A DNA stretch of 64,000 bases from Bostrychus sinensis (Eukaryota > Chordata > Actinopteri > Gobiiformes > Eleotridae). The translations under genes were made by a program, and so were the position numbers. Under the pieces are notes generated by a model. That model saw only the letters and a list, made by a program, of their open reading frames with translations, had not been told where the DNA came from and did not search any database. The stretch is taken from contig CM036243.1 in assembly GCA_020698575.1 (NCBI GenBank), positions 27,511,403-27,575,402 of the forward strand, written 5' to 3'. Shown here in pieces: positions 11,061 through 23,814 of the stretch. Within the stretch, counting starts at the first letter, position 1, and every line of letters begins with the position of its first letter.

Positions 11061-12700
11061 GTAGCGCCACCATTTGGACGGAGGGTGTACAACTAATATG
11101 ATTTTGAAGTAGTTGAAATTGACCATTAAATACATTTTTCAATGTTAAAAATGCTTACATTACTGAAAATAAACGTATGTATATGTTACATTAAAACAAA
11201 ACAGTAACAAGTTAATAGTCTTAGTCTTAAACTAGATATACAGTAGATGTAGCAATTCAGCCCAAAAACACACAGATTATGAAAGATTGTAAATTATTGT
11301 GTTGCTGGTCCTGGTCATTTATTGGCAGGAGTCTACAGTGTTATCAGTCAATAGAAAGGTATCAGTTTAATTAGATACAGCAAAATTCAATTAGCCTGTA
11401 TAAAAGTTAGTAAAACTGAAGAGGGCGAGTCATAATTTTATGATGAATTTTTGTCAGTCCAAAGCTATTATAGAGCTGATTAAATATTTAGGAGTAAAAA
11501 TTGTGTTACCTATTTCAAATGTTCAAAAACTTTGCCATTGGTTAGGTCTGCCTCAGCAGGAAGACTAACCTAGTATTAATCACCTTGATAAAAAGTACTT
11601 TTCTTCAGAGTAGTTGCAGATTTAATCCTCAGATATCAAAACAGATCAAGCAAATGCTATAGAAATGAGCATATCTAAAAGGAAACACTTGTTAAAGCAG
11701 ACTATGAACTTTATTAGGTCTTTTCTAAAAGTGGCAGTAAATGCCGACCCATTCATTTGCGAAGAGCAAACAAAACTTTAAATGACAAATGCACATCTTA
11801 TAGTACAATGTTATCATCATAGGTCTACATTCGCTCCTGTGTCGTCTATGTCTTTATGCTGACTATGAGATGCAGTGGCTCCTTGGTGACGCTGATGATA
11901 CATATGCTCCAATCACATATGCAGTTTAGACATTTTGGTCAGTGTAAAGATGGTATGAGATGTGCGGTGAGAGAAGCGGAGGCCAAAGAGCTAAACAGTC
12001 CTCAGGGCCATCTCCTGCTGCAGTCGCCCAGTGCATCCACCTGAGGGCACTGTAACAGAGGACAATGGACACAGATAGAGTTAAACTTTTTTTTTTATTT
12101 CTCCATAGCTTTGACTGCATACATTAACTCTCTGAGGTGGTTTCCCAGCATAAAACATAATTGAAAGCATGGAAAGGAAAAACCGAGAATCCAGTTTAAA
12201 TCTTTAGATCTGCCTCTGCCTTAAAGCTATGGCTACATTTCTTCTTACGGTACATCAAATGTGATTTTTCAAAGCAAAAGAGGTAGCTAAAGGCTGTTAT
12301 AACAAAGCGTATTTTTTCACTTTATTTTAGTCTCCAGTCAGTGCATGACATGCGACTATATTAGATGATCATATATAATAATCAATAGTCAGTATACTCA
12401 CAGTTTGGATACAGATGAAAATTGTGAAAATATGTTTTGGAACAGATATCAAGACATTTACACTAACAGTACCATTATACTTACAATAAGAAGAGACTAA
12501 AAGAGTTGTGTATTTTTCTTATATGACATTGAGTGTTTTAACATTTTGCAGTACTATGTTTAGTCTTTGTGGCTTTGCTCCTGTCTGCTTCTCCAATCTG
12601 GGAATCTGCTGAAAACACACTACTGCGGGAAATCAATTCGCAGTGTCAAAGTATCTAGAACTGTATTTAAAAATGCAAAGCCACCTTAATTTTAATTTCT
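11060..12700. other. Interval between gene 2 and scrn2
   Basis: No firm gene. AATAAA signals on the minus strand near 12712-12727 probably end the scrn2 mRNA. One exon-like block (11850-12050) is described in the findings: on the minus strand it has a pyrimidine-rich ...TGTTACAG acceptor followed by about 18 open codons and a stop. Otherwise the sequence is AT-rich and featureless. Confidence 0.4.
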
Positions 12701-12782
12701 ATATTGTGTTATTTTATTACTTTTTATTATTAAGTTTCTCCTATTGCTTACATTAAAATGAAACTACCCACCTTCTGACTGC

Positions 12783-15700
12783 TCACTGGTAAAACTTGAT
12801 CTCTGTATCCACGCAGTCAAAAAACAAGTCTCCCAGTTCGTCCCCTGGTATCTCTCCACTGAGCATCGCTGAAATCTCGCTCAGACACTGAGACTCCAGG
12901 TCCCTCAGGATCTCATAAATTACTAGGCCCTCATCCTGCCAAACAGAAAAAAAAAATAAAGTTGAAATATGCAACAAAGTGGTTTAGTTGCTGTAATGGT
13001 TTTTCAATTTTTCTCACAATCATTTTGCCATTTGTAGAAATCATTGTAAGCATTTTCAGAGGAAGTAAGTCAGTTCAAGGTATTTTTATGGATTGTTACT
13101 ATCTGGCGCTGGCATCTGAAAAATGTCTGGGTTTTAAAACATTGTTACAATAATTATATTGTTACTGAAGCTATTGGCTGTAAAATAGACAAAAGAAAAA
13201 AATAAACTTATGACAACTGAATATCAGTTTCATAACATCTAATTTCAGTGTTAACTTAAAGCATTTCATTCTAAAAAAAAAAAAAAAATAAAAAAATAAA
13301 ACTAGCCTGGTCAGCCATCCTGATTCTTTTTCTCACATAATACAGTATATACAAAGAAATATTTTGGTCTGAAATGGACGCAGTTCTAACTAACTAACCT
13401 GAACTCAACCATATATAGACACAACCAATTAGAAATAAGGGGGCGGTTTCAACATATGCAGAATAAACTGTTTCAGGATTGATGCAATTTGAAAAACATG
13501 AAAACAATAAATAAAAAATAAATAAAAAACAAAACAAAGCATTGAAAAGAGCATGCCCATTTTACAGAAAGATGAAAAACTGGATTTAATGAGAGAGACA
13601 ATTAAAAATGTATGGATCGGGTTGGTCAGTCTATTTAAACACAGTATTATTGCTTCCACTAAAATGTTAAGTGCTGTAACATACAGTAGCTCGAAAGGTG
13701 TTTTGTTTTATATTTATAATCAGTTCTGCCACATTCATGACAAACACATTAGTGCCCACCGGGTTGGTCTCCATGGTGTTGAGCGCCACCTGGTGGGCCT
13801 TGTAGAGGTCATGTCTGCGGTCCACCTTGCTCTGAAAGCGAGGCTGCTTCCTGACTGGGTCGTCCGGTCCAAACTGTGGGGAGACCACCCTCAGCACTGG
13901 GGCGGTACAGTCCGAGAAGACAAAAGGCTTGAAAACAGACCTAGCAGGGGTGTGAGGGGGGGATAAGGTGACAAGAAAAGAGAGGGACAGGGGAGAAAAA
14001 CTGACTCAGAAACTCCCGTTGACCCAAAGACAGAATAAATGAAAGTGCAGAGAAAGTTGATAGAAACAAGAGCCTGCTAGGGCCTTCGCAAAATGTTATG
14101 TTTATGAAAAAAAACACGGCTCGCTTAATTTATAAACTATAGGTTATTATATTAGATGTCCCTGCAGAGCTAATGTAGGTGCTTACAGGCTCTATAAAAG
14201 AGGGGTGCGAGTGTTGAACTTCAATGCAAAATGTAGCGTTAGCCCTTAATAACAAACCTGGAGGGGTCTGGGGTGGCAGTGAAGAAGTGCACACAGGGCA
14301 GGCTGGGGTCTCTGGGCAGGACGGACACCATGCTGCCAGTGGTGCGGAAACCTCCAGAATCCATACAGATGCCGCTTGGCTTGTCTCTCAATATGGACAT
14401 CATTACTTCAGCTGTAACCGAACCTGGGACCAGAGACTGAAAAACAATGGATTACTACACACTGAAAGTAATAAGACTTCATTTATACAATTATCCCTTT
14501 ATTCTTACAATAATTTACCCATTCATTTTTTTCTGCTTTTTTCCATTCATCTTTTTCCTTCTGGGGTCAAACTGGCAAATCATCTGCCTCTTAGTGTGAA
14601 GGGAATTGCATATTGATTTGGTATAGGTTTTAAGCCAAATGTCATTCCTGATATAACCCTCTCTATTTATTCAGGCTTGGTACTGGCACAAAGCGTACAC
14701 TGCCTTTTGACCCCTTGTTGACCCCTTTTTTCTGTTTCTTGTCTGAAATGACTTACCCAAAATAAATGGAGCATATGTTCTAAACTACACAGGGTATATG
14801 TATCATCTTAAATCCAAGATATGTTACTGTCTCAGAGAAAATTAATCTGGAACACAGTAAAAATTTGAAATTTATATCCCCACTTAAAAAAAAAACAAAA
14901 AAAAAAACTCATTTATAGAAAAAACACATTTGAATCATAGGATTAGAGCCTAATTCACCTAGGAATTAGTAAAGTAAAATATCATGAGTTAGTGTGTCAA
15001 AATAGGTCCTACAAAAGTGAACCTGAGCAGTTTTACATAAGTTTTAACACAATTAAATCTAGGCGGAACCAGCACATGGTCTATTTGGACACGTTTTGGC
15101 ACCATATGTGACCTTCCTCAGGTAACAGACTGGAAAACTGCTGACAGTTCACTATGGTTATTCATTCCATCCAAATACAAATGTTTATGACTAATTTGGA
15201 AAATTTTACCCAGACTACTACTACTACTACTAATAATACCAATAATAATAATATTAATAATAATAAATTATTTATTTGGCTGCTAGCGTGCTGAGTTTTA
15301 GTTGCACTGTAATGGGACAGACATCTTTGTATCAGCAGGGCCCATGCTTTGAAAAGGCAGATTGTTTGCATGGCATAGAGTAGCAGCAGTACACATATAC
15401 ACAGAAGTGTACATAGTCGGTTTTTGCATATTTCAGTATGCATGTGGCGTCTATAAGCTTGCGGGGGGTTTGAATATGGTTTTGTTTGGTAGAGCCTTTT
15501 AGCTGAGCTGTATTTCCTTCATTTTGGTATGCTACATGTTAGGATTGGTGCTTCCTTGCGTGTGTAGTTTTTATTCTTTGGTACTGAACAGGTTTAATGC
15601 ATCTTTTAAAAAATTTTTTTATACTGCATGAATATAAGTTATAACAGATATCTACTTCTATTTATTTTGTAAATCTGTAAACATTTTCAATCTTATATTT

Positions 15701-18700
15701 TCTGCATATTTTTAATTCTGTATCTTCAATATCTTACCTGATATTTTAGTGTTTTTGTTTGCAAAATCGAGCTACTGTGGCAAACAATTTTCTTTGTGGA
15801 CAAATAAAGTTTAGTCATCCTTACTGTACATCTATATTTCATGTTACTTGAGGAGACACTGAATCAAATGTGGCTTCTAAAGCAAATTCAGCCACAGAGA
15901 ATCACAAACCAGTATACTCTTTGTGCCAATCCTAAGCCCAGATAAATGGAGAGGGTTGCAGCAGAAAGAGCATCTGGTGTAAAACCTATGCAAAATAAAT
16001 TTACAAATCACTGCACACTAAGAGGCAGATGTTTGTCAAATAACCAGTAGTGAACATGCACGCTTAAATTTCCTAAAGCGATTTATATGAAGTGTAGAAA
16101 AGGACGATCATTCCTTACCATCATGTTGCTGCAGGAGCTCGGTGCCCCCTCTGTAGCGTTTCTTGGCCAGCTCCATCCTGGCGGGGGGGTTCTCAGGGCT
16201 GAACGCCTGAGAGAAGTTAAAGTCGCCCTGACCGTCCCACCAGCCCTGGGCCTGGGCCACACCCCGCAGCTCTGGGTGCTCCGCCGAGATCCCAGTGGAG
16301 ATGGTGAGCTGGTTGGAGATGTTCTTTACTCCCTCTGAAATGAGAAGGGGGGCAGCTGGGGAGAGACTGTGCAGTTCAAAGCAACCCTATATATGTCTCT
16401 GTAGCCGAAAGGTTTATTATTTAGTTTAATTCATAATAGTATTGTTAGTTTTGTAATTTACAATGCTTATTTTCCCTCCCTTGACTAAAAAAGTACTAGA
16501 GATCAACTGCTGTTTTTGAGTCTGAAATATGTAAAACTTGAGCAAAACTTCTTTCTGGAAATATTTGAATATGTTATTAATGAAGTGTTTAAAATGTATA
16601 GGTGCATTGTCTCTATTTAGTATGTAATCTGTATTTAATTAATGAAGTATGTTAAAATAATTACCTGATAGTAATGTTAAGTACATGTAGCATACTGAAA
16701 AGGAACTGCAAAATGTAAACAATAAAAATAAAATTATATAAATAAACATTTGGTGTCAATGGAAATAATCTGAGTCTTACTTGATGCAAGATATTGACTA
16801 CACTAACCACCAAGCCTAAAACTAAATTAAGAGCTACTGTATTTCTAAAGTTTAACTATGCTCACTAGCAAGAAAATATATATAAAAAACATATATAGGG
16901 CTTATAAGTTAATGTTTCCCTGACCCCTCACCTGACACCTTCTGTGCCACCCACAGCCGCCCGGCCGTCTCTAGGACCCAGGCCTCGGTGCGGTCCACCA
17001 GGAGGAAGGTGTTGTGGTAGCTGAAGGGCTCGGGATCCTCCCTGCACTGTCCGCCCTGACCGTGCTGCTCCAGGAGCCCAGTGATGACTGTGAGCGCCCC
17101 CCACGCACTGTCTCCACGCTCCAGCCCCAAACTGGAAAATCAGAGTTAACAGTGAGAGGTTTCAAACTAAAATAACTCAGCCTGAAACGTCCTGCAAAGA
17201 ACTGTCTCCGGCAATTTTTTAAAGCAATGCATTCATTTCTGCATTAAGTACCAAAACCTTTCCACATTCAGAAAACCAGAGATGGAAAGTAACTGGAGTT
17301 TTACTCACTTTACGTAAATTTATTTTTATACTGTATGATGGAAAATGCTCAGTTCATGAAAGTATTTTTTGACCATGGTTGCAAAGTGGGCAGCTCACTT
17401 TACATTCAGAAGGTCACCAGTTTGAGCCAGGCTTAGACTTAATAATTTTTTTTTTTTTTCCTTTTCCTTTTTATTTATTTATTTTGATCTTTACTACAAA
17501 CACAATATGTACAGCAAACATGCAAACAAAACACAAAACATGAGGCACTGTTCAATTACAAAATAAACACACTACATGGAAAATCTGTTTATGCTTCCCT
17601 TTGTTTAAAAGCACACCATTTTGTCCAGCACTCGAGATAAGATGTCCTTTAATTTGTAGAAAATAAGTCAGTTTTTCCAATTTCTTGCCACTGGTCTGAC
17701 TGAGGAGAGTCACATTTACGCCAACTACAGTGTGATGGTCTTTTTTGCAGGCAATTATTAGTATTTTAAAGAGATACCTGTACTCTTTTTCAATCACATC
17801 TCCAGGTAACAACCCCAACAAGAAAATCTTAGAATCTTTAGGATGACATAATCCATAATAGACTCAATGATTTTAAAGACACTGTCCCAGAATTGCTGTA
17901 ATTTTGTACATGTCCAGAAAATGTGTGAGTGGTTGGCATTTGTGTGCTAGATTTACTTTAAGTTTGCATTCGACTACTTTTACTTCAGCAATATTATTTT
18001 AAAGTAACAGTACTTTTACTGCAGTACAAATTGTGAGTACTACTACAGAAAACGACATGTTCATCTGCATATCTCTTTGTCCGGTGACTATTAAAAACAC
18101 ACACATAAAAATAAGAAGTCATTTTTATGTTGCCTAAAGGTACTGTAAAAATTCTGTTGACATAGGCCTACACAAAATCAAATGCCTTTAATATCTGTGA
18201 ATCTCCTGTTTATCCAATATAAAGATGAAAGGATAAATGTAACGCTTTAGCACAGTTTACTTTCCTGTTGTGACATGCTTTTGGCAATCACCACACCTTA
18301 ATGATCACAGCCACAGACTTCCACTGAAAACACAAACTGTACCTGTATCAAACCTATTGTTTTTTTTTTCATTTAATCTTTAAAAAGCTCTAACCGTAGG
18401 AGGTCCATGCCGAGCAGAGCCTCTCCGGGAGCGACCTCTTCTCGCGTCCACACCGCCTCGTTGCCGATGCACACTCCCTGGTCGTTGGCGCCCATCTCGG
18501 CCCCCCACATCCAGGCAGGTTTACTGAGCACCACGGCATGAGTCTGCTCCACCTGCGGGATCTGGATGTACGTGCACTGGGGAGACAGGTTTTTAGCAGT
18601 ACGTTTGTTATTTTTTATGCAATTTATTATATCTTTTTATAGCCTGTGTTGTGGAAATCTAAGTATCTGTAATCAGTTACGTTTGCATGGGGGGACAAAA

Positions 18701-20405
18701 CTGTAACAAGTGCCCAGAGAATAGCCTATACTGTTACTTTTAAATACCATTATTCAAGTGGAAGTACTCAGCACACATTCTATGTTTTGTAATGCCCAGA
18801 AAAATATATATCGCTACTGCTATGTTCACAGTACAAAAACTGGGGCTAGAACTTAGTTGGGACCAATTGGGATCTGGATGTATGAGCACTGGGGAAAGAG
18901 TTTTTATAGTTAATATATTATGAGCTGCCTAGAACTACCTAATCTATTCTTTTGGCACCATTTGGACACACTGTACCATTTTAATTCTGCTTTGTGTGCA
19001 TTATTTGTACCACTATCTACAAGTGCTGCTGTCGTCTTTGCGCTGTCAGTACTTCTTAGAGTTTAATGTTTTGAGGGCTCCCTGCCCCTGGACAGACATA
19101 TCCAAAATCTTGAAGAAACATCTGAAAGCTTTCCTTTTTAGAGAAGTATTTGGTAGTGTCAGATTTTTAACCTTTTTCTGTTTTTTATTGTTCTGGATTC
19201 CTACATTGTTTTTTATTGACTTTATTGCTATTTTGTTGTATTATGAATGGGTCTTTTCATGTGGTTTTGTCTATAATTTGCACTGTAAAGCACTTTGGAA
19301 ATATGTCATGAAAAGTGCTCTATAAATAAAGATTATTATATATTACTATAATGTTTTGTTTGATTGAACTTTTAGCTGTATATTTTTTCTACAACTTATT
19401 TTTTCTTAGATGTTTTTATTGTAATCTTGTAATACTATGGTGTGGGAGACAACATTTTGATCCCCTTTATGTAAAGCACATGAAGGAATACCGATAATAA
19501 AGCCACTTAACAACTTGACACTAAAACTATAAAATAAACAAACAAAAAAATAAATTTAAATTAATAGAAATATTTATAAAATTGTGTTACTCAATTGTAA
19601 TTTGTTGTTTTGATAGACAAACTGCACAAAACTTAGCTGGGGCAAGTTTGTGAAGATGTGATCATATGCACAGTCTCAAAATAAAGGTCAGAGATGGGGA
19701 TGACTATTGCAGAATGCCATGTAATGTCATATCCACAGACACTGAAACCTGTGGTTCCCAAGTGGCGGGTCAGGAACCCAAAAATATGTGTTTTCTGGTT
19801 AGACAGTAGCCTGATTTGTCACTGAGGATTATATTGTTCAGTGTGTGTTTAGTGATAATTTGTTCTAATCATTTTAAGACCGGGTATTTAGCTTATAATG
19901 GTACTTATTGTTGCTCAAAACATAGTTCATTGTAAGACTTACCATGTGCTAAAAATGTTAAACTATAATGCATACAAACTTTATGTTTTGCATTTTAGGT
20001 CACTGCAGATTTATACACTCTTGTGTATTTGCAAAGCACAAAACAGGCAAAGAAGTATTTATTAATGGAGACCTTTTGCTTCATGCTTTCAATAATTAAC
20101 AGTCTTTTCACTTGTAACAAGAAATGTAAATATTTAACAGTCACGTAGGGCTTACAGCTACTTCTATCTTTGTTGTGCTTTTATTTTTTTATCGGGGGGC
20201 ATGGGGGGTAGGAGGTGAAACTTTAGGGCAGTTTACAGTTTACCTCCAGCACTGAGCCTGGAGGGTGCGACGCCGCTGGGTAGAAGGTCACCTCCTGGAC
20301 CTCATCCCGGGGCCGGTCTGAGTTCTTGCCAAAAATCACTTGGTCATTTTTCGAACCAGGGGGCAGGGAGACAAAACAGTCACATGACCTAGGATCTTCT
20401 GCCAT
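12783..20405 (-). CDS. scrn2: Secernin-2
   Basis: Seven coding exons: 20405-20244, 18576-18395, 17131-16932, 16334-16119, 14423-14258, 13940-13760, 12935-12783. All are GT-AG with compatible phases; 1260 nt, 419 aa. Human SCRN2 is about 425 aa. The start ATG lies one base after a TTGCAG acceptor. The N-terminus has Cys10 in the CDCFVS context expected for the nucleophile of peptidase family C69, followed by FGKNSDRPRDEVQEV. Diagnostic blocks are VCIGNEAVWT, ITGLLEQHGQGGQC, FSYHNTFLLVDRTEAWVLE, KGWWDGQG-like GWWDGQGDFNF, LPCVHFFTATPDPSR and RFQSKVDRRHDLY. The LLEQHGQGGQC and DRTEAWVLETAGRLW blocks favour SCRN2 over SCRN1/3. Secernins are cytosolic; SCRN1 promotes exocytosis in mast cells, while the SCRN2 substrate is unknown. 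The following intron-rich gene body carries SINE and LINE debris but no broken exon. Confidence 0.95.
14540..14740. repeat. Dispersed teleost repeat in scrn2 intron
   Basis: Shares blocks with 59910-60030 and, inverted, with 15895-16045 and 27655-27790: a CCGGATG/AATGTCATTCCTGATA-type part, then TTTATTCAGGCTTGGTACTGGCACAAAG. It also overlaps a CAAATCATCTGCCTCTTAG-like block, as in 60770-60800. Non-coding. Confidence 0.55.
15890..16050. repeat. Inverted copy of the same dispersed repeat
   Basis: Reverse-complement relative of 14540-14740, with the blocks CTTTGTGCCAATCCTAAGCC and CACTAAGAGGCAGATG. Together with that copy it flanks about 1.1 kb of the scrn2 intron between the exons at 14258-14423 and 16119-16334, forming a loose inverted pair. 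Confidence 0.5.
17440..17940 (-). mobile_element. 5'-truncated LINE (L1/Tx1-like) ORF2 C-terminal remnant
   Basis: On the minus strand this reads an HIFWTC-like block, then LLGLLPGDVIEKEYRYLFKI and LIIACKK, the usual end of an L1/Tx1-clade reverse-transcriptase ORF, with frame breaks. A T-tract at 17446-17458 would be the poly(A) tail of the minus-strand element. It sits inside a scrn2 intron and is flanked by DNA resembling the AAGTAC-rich hAT MITE family (GATGGAAAGTAACTGGAG at 17281, AGTACTTTTACTGCAGTAC at about 18010). Confidence 0.65.
18690..18900. repeat. Dispersed repeat carrying an empty hAT target site
   Basis: Paralogous to the DNA that flanks the MITE at 22213-22549: GAGAATAGCCTATACTGTTAC here is uninterrupted, then CAAGTGGAAGTACTCA, CGCTACTGCTATGTTCAC and AACTGGGGCTAGAACTT. 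Lies in the scrn2 intron between the exons at 18395-18576 and 20244-20405. Confidence 0.65.
19020..19345 (+). mobile_element. LINE 3'-end remnant (L2-like)
   Basis: Ends in the typical LINE tail GTAAAGCACTTTGGAAATATG ... GTGCTCTATAAATAAAG. Upstream is a degenerate C-terminal coding part (PWTDISKILKKHLKAFLF), like the end of L2/Rex-type ORF2 proteins. Inside a scrn2 intron, antisense to the gene. Confidence 0.6.
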
Positions 20406-20406
20406 C

Positions 20407-21240
20407 CTGCAATAAATTACAGACACAGACACCAGTTACATGGTTAAAAAAAGGGAAAGTGCTCATAGTATAGGAAACTTTTTGGTGTTAAAAAACATTG
20501 TAAACATGGTTGGTTTGTGGCTAATATCGGATTAACAGTTTGCCATCAAGCATAAGAGTGTGGGTCCACGCCCTTTGACCATATTATGAATAAATGAATG
20601 AATGGTGTAAGGGGGAAAGCGTCTCCTCGCCTTCCCCACCCAGCTCTCTGCGCACACACGATGCCATCTCCGCTGCACTGCCCATCCCTTTCACACACGG
20701 ATTAAGAGGCAGAGCACTTTAGTGACTGTAATCTTCACAAATCCGACTGCCGCGTTATCTATTATCGCTCCACTCTCAAATTTGCGACAATGAAACGCGG
20801 AAATTATGTCGTAAAAAGCAGCGCGCAGTTACAGCGTGTGGTTCTGCTGCTGGTGGAGCTCCGGGGGTGTGAGTAGAGCAGAGCTGAGCCACTTTCTTCC
20901 CGAGATAAGGCCCGACACAGCGGCGTGCCTTCTCCCTGTCACTCCGCCGTCGCCCCACTCTGTTCCCCGGAGCTGCCCCACGCCTGTCCCCTAAACGCGT
21001 CATTGCGCATTATTCACGGGGCTTGGGTAAATAAAACAGGGGTGCACACTTGAGGGCTAGCCGTGCAGCAAACTACAGCTAAAGTGAAAATGTTTACCTT
21101 CGTTCATTCGTGAGAGCGGACGACACCGGCTGCTGCTAGGAGCAGGTTGTGTGATGTGTATGTGTCACGTGACGGAGAAATCCAAAGGTCTGTACTTAAA
21201 GGTCTCTCGTCTTGTCTGGACACAGCTCACTCTGTCTCTC
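20407..21240 (-). promoter_or_regulatory. scrn2: scrn2 5' exon, first intron and CpG-rich promoter
   Basis: A non-coding first exon ends at 21098 with the donor AAG|GTAAAC and joins the ATG exon at 20406. Upstream, 21164-21173 is a perfect 10-bp palindrome GTCACGTGAC (E-box, USF/TFEB-type site). GC-rich sequence spans 20620-21240. The transcription start is probably within 21110-21240. Confidence 0.6.
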
Positions 21241-21479
21241 ACCGAGGTCCAGTCCGCTCCAGCAGCCGAGCCGTGAACTCACTGGTCTAATGTTGGTGGT
21301 GGCTAACCATTGAGTGCACCGTTTACTTAAAAAATTACATTTAAAAACTAACTTATCTGACCGCTTTTAAGTAAATGAACTTATAACCTATGCGTAAAAC
21401 AAAGTACGGGCTTCATAAAGGAGCTGTCACCGTGTTCTCTATGAGCTAATGTCTGATTAGCTGTTGCTGACTCTTAAAG

Positions 21480-21540
21480 GTATATGCAGGATAAAAAAAA
21501 AACAAAAAAAAACAAAACAAAAAAAAAAAAAAAAAAACAA
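21480..21540. repeat. A-rich simple repeat
   Basis: Poly(A) with occasional C between about 21490 and 21540. Confidence 0.9.
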
Positions 21541-21592
21541 GAAATTATTTTTGCATAATGGACATTTTTTATAGCTTTAGTCAACATACCTA

Positions 21593-22146
21593 TGGTGACC
21601 ACCTAAAAAAATTACAGAAAGTGGGACAAGTTGGGATGGACACAAGAAATAAATGTTTTAATAAACAAGTCTAGCTTTACAAACTTACTGAGATACAAGT
21701 TTCTTCAGTTTAGGGCCTATAACACATTTGATATGCTGTTTTCATCCAAAAAATACAGATTTTGCAAAGTAATGTCTTTACTGAGACTTTATTCATTGAA
21801 ATAAAAAAGATGGAACAGAAAAAAAAAAAAAAAAAAGTTTTTCAGTCTGCATTTTCTCAAAACAATCCAGCACCAACACCAGCTCACAGCTCCATGGAGA
21901 GGCCTTCCCCGAGACACAAAGGCAACAACACAGCACCCATATATTCAACCAATAGACAGGATGCCCACAAATATTTATTCTACATTTTAGACAAGGGATA
22001 CTGACCTTACCTTGTTCTTCTTAACTTTAATCTAACTTTTTATAAGATCTACTGAGCCCCAATGAAAAAGAGGGACATTATCAGAGGGACAGAGGACTAA
22101 ATGGCTGTGCAGTACATCCAAAGGTGGGACAGGTGGTCACCCTAAA
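21593..22146. mobile_element. MITE with GGTGACCACCT termini
   Basis: About 550 bp bounded by inverted ends TATGGTGACCACCT and AGGTGGTCACCCTA. A second, inverted member lies at 53484-53972; the two share the interior CTTTACTGAGACTTTAT/AATAAAGTCTCAGTAAAG, GATGGAACAGAAAAA and CCTTACCTTGTTCTTCTTAA. Non-coding. The superfamily is not assigned, because the target duplication looks like at most TA. Confidence 0.65.
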
Positions 22147-22212
22147 TATACAGTACCATATGTCTCCATACAACATGTGGACATCCCAGAGTGCTCAGAG
22201 AATAGCCTATAC

Positions 22213-22549
22213 CAATAATTCTCAAACTTTTCACACTAAGTAGGCTACCACCTCTAAAAAATGTTTGGCTTTCAAAGTAGACTGTCATCTTTAATTAACT
22301 AAAATGAGCCTTACTAAATTGAGATTAAACAGGGACCAAACCAGGACTACACCAGGTCTAGGACTAAATCAGGTCTAAAACTGGACTACACAGGGACTCA
22401 GCTAAAGAGTAATTAGGACTTAAATGTGCCTAAACTAGGACTAAAACAGGAATAAAAACTGGCTCTAGGTTAAACTAAATAAGTTTTCAGACTCCTGAAG
22501 AAGTCTACAAACCACCACTGGTACAGGGACCACAGTTTGAGAACCACTG
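22213..22549. mobile_element. hAT-type MITE with internal GGACTAAA repeats
   Basis: Ends CAATAATTCTCAAACTTTTC and GTTTGAGAACCACTG. Left flank GCCTATAC (22205-22212); right flank GCCTACTG, i.e. the same 8-mer after loss of two bases, judged from the empty paralogue at 18721-18735. Interior: degenerate repeats of the type ACCAGGACTACA. Related copies are at 28162-28893 and 57672-58609. Confidence 0.8.
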
Positions 22550-23814
22550 GCCTACTGTTACTTTAAAACACAATTATTTAAGTGGAGGTATTCAAAACAA
22601 ATTGTACTTGAGATTTTTGTACTGCACAGCAAAATATATTGCTACTACTATGTTCACTGTATGAGAACTGGGGCTAGAACTTGGGATGACCTGGTTGTGA
22701 GACGACTGCTGCTAAACCACCACCGAGAACACTTTTTCCAAAACTTCACTCAGATAAATGTTGAATATAGAGTTCATTTAAAGAGTTAACTTGTCTGGAT
22801 TAAATTATTCATCTTCTCTGATTAGCTGTTATTTTTATTTTATTTTTTTGCAGCAAATTAGCAATTAACATTTTTTTGAGAGTTTAAAAAACATTGAAGA
22901 TGTCTCTTTTTAATTTTTAACACTAGCTACATGACAAATGAAAAATGATGCAAATAGTTTTATCATACGTGTTTATTTAAATGTTAGGAGACCAGCAACG
23001 AGTCAACAAGTACTTCGTGTCATCATAATAGTCACATTGCATCATTGGTTTACACAGTGCCAGTATTTTCTTAATCTACTGCTATAAAAGTAACATCTTA
23101 ATCCCAAGCTTAGGCATTACCAAGGAGTTACCAAACTCTAACCTCTGATGCTTGCCTTCAAAGGGCTTTTTTTAATCAAAAGTACAACCATCAGTGCTGC
23201 AGTTCAGATATGACAACCCAGACTAACTAGATCTGAAGTGTGAACTGACAGTTAAAACCAAGAAAAAGAAAATTATAGATGGGTAATTTAACTGTTGCCG
23301 CCACTTGTGTTAAAAATAGATCTCTGAGGCAGTGGTTTGTAAGTAATAAACAAAAACATGCAAACTGGCTTAACAACATAGCATCCATGGTATGTCAGCC
23401 CTGTGTCTAAACTGGGTCAATGACTGCTCATCGATCTGTGCATGTCACTGGGTCCATTCTTACAAGTGACTCACGCTTCATTTGTCAGAAGTCAGTGATG
23501 CAATTAGTTTTATGGCTGTGGTTCACACGGAAAGGGCTCCTACAGGTCTCAGGAGTGCAATTAGCTGCTTCAAAAATATTGGCTGTGTTTTTTGCAAAAA
23601 GTACCTGGACGCCACAGAAGTTAAGTGACAGGCTGAGCTCTTGTATGTGGTAATGATGCACTACCCAGATTTTTTCCCCTTGTGTTTGAGGACAAGTAAT
23701 TAAAAATGTGATTCTGAGACCTCACCTTAGCTTCACTATAAAAACCCATCACATGCTCAGAACATAGAAGGGTGGTCCCATTCGGATCGGGGACTCTTTC
23801 TTTGTTTTGTTTTT

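Noticed and set aside
13553..13966. 137-codon plus-strand frame
   Set aside because: Antisense shadow of the scrn2 exon at 13760-13940.
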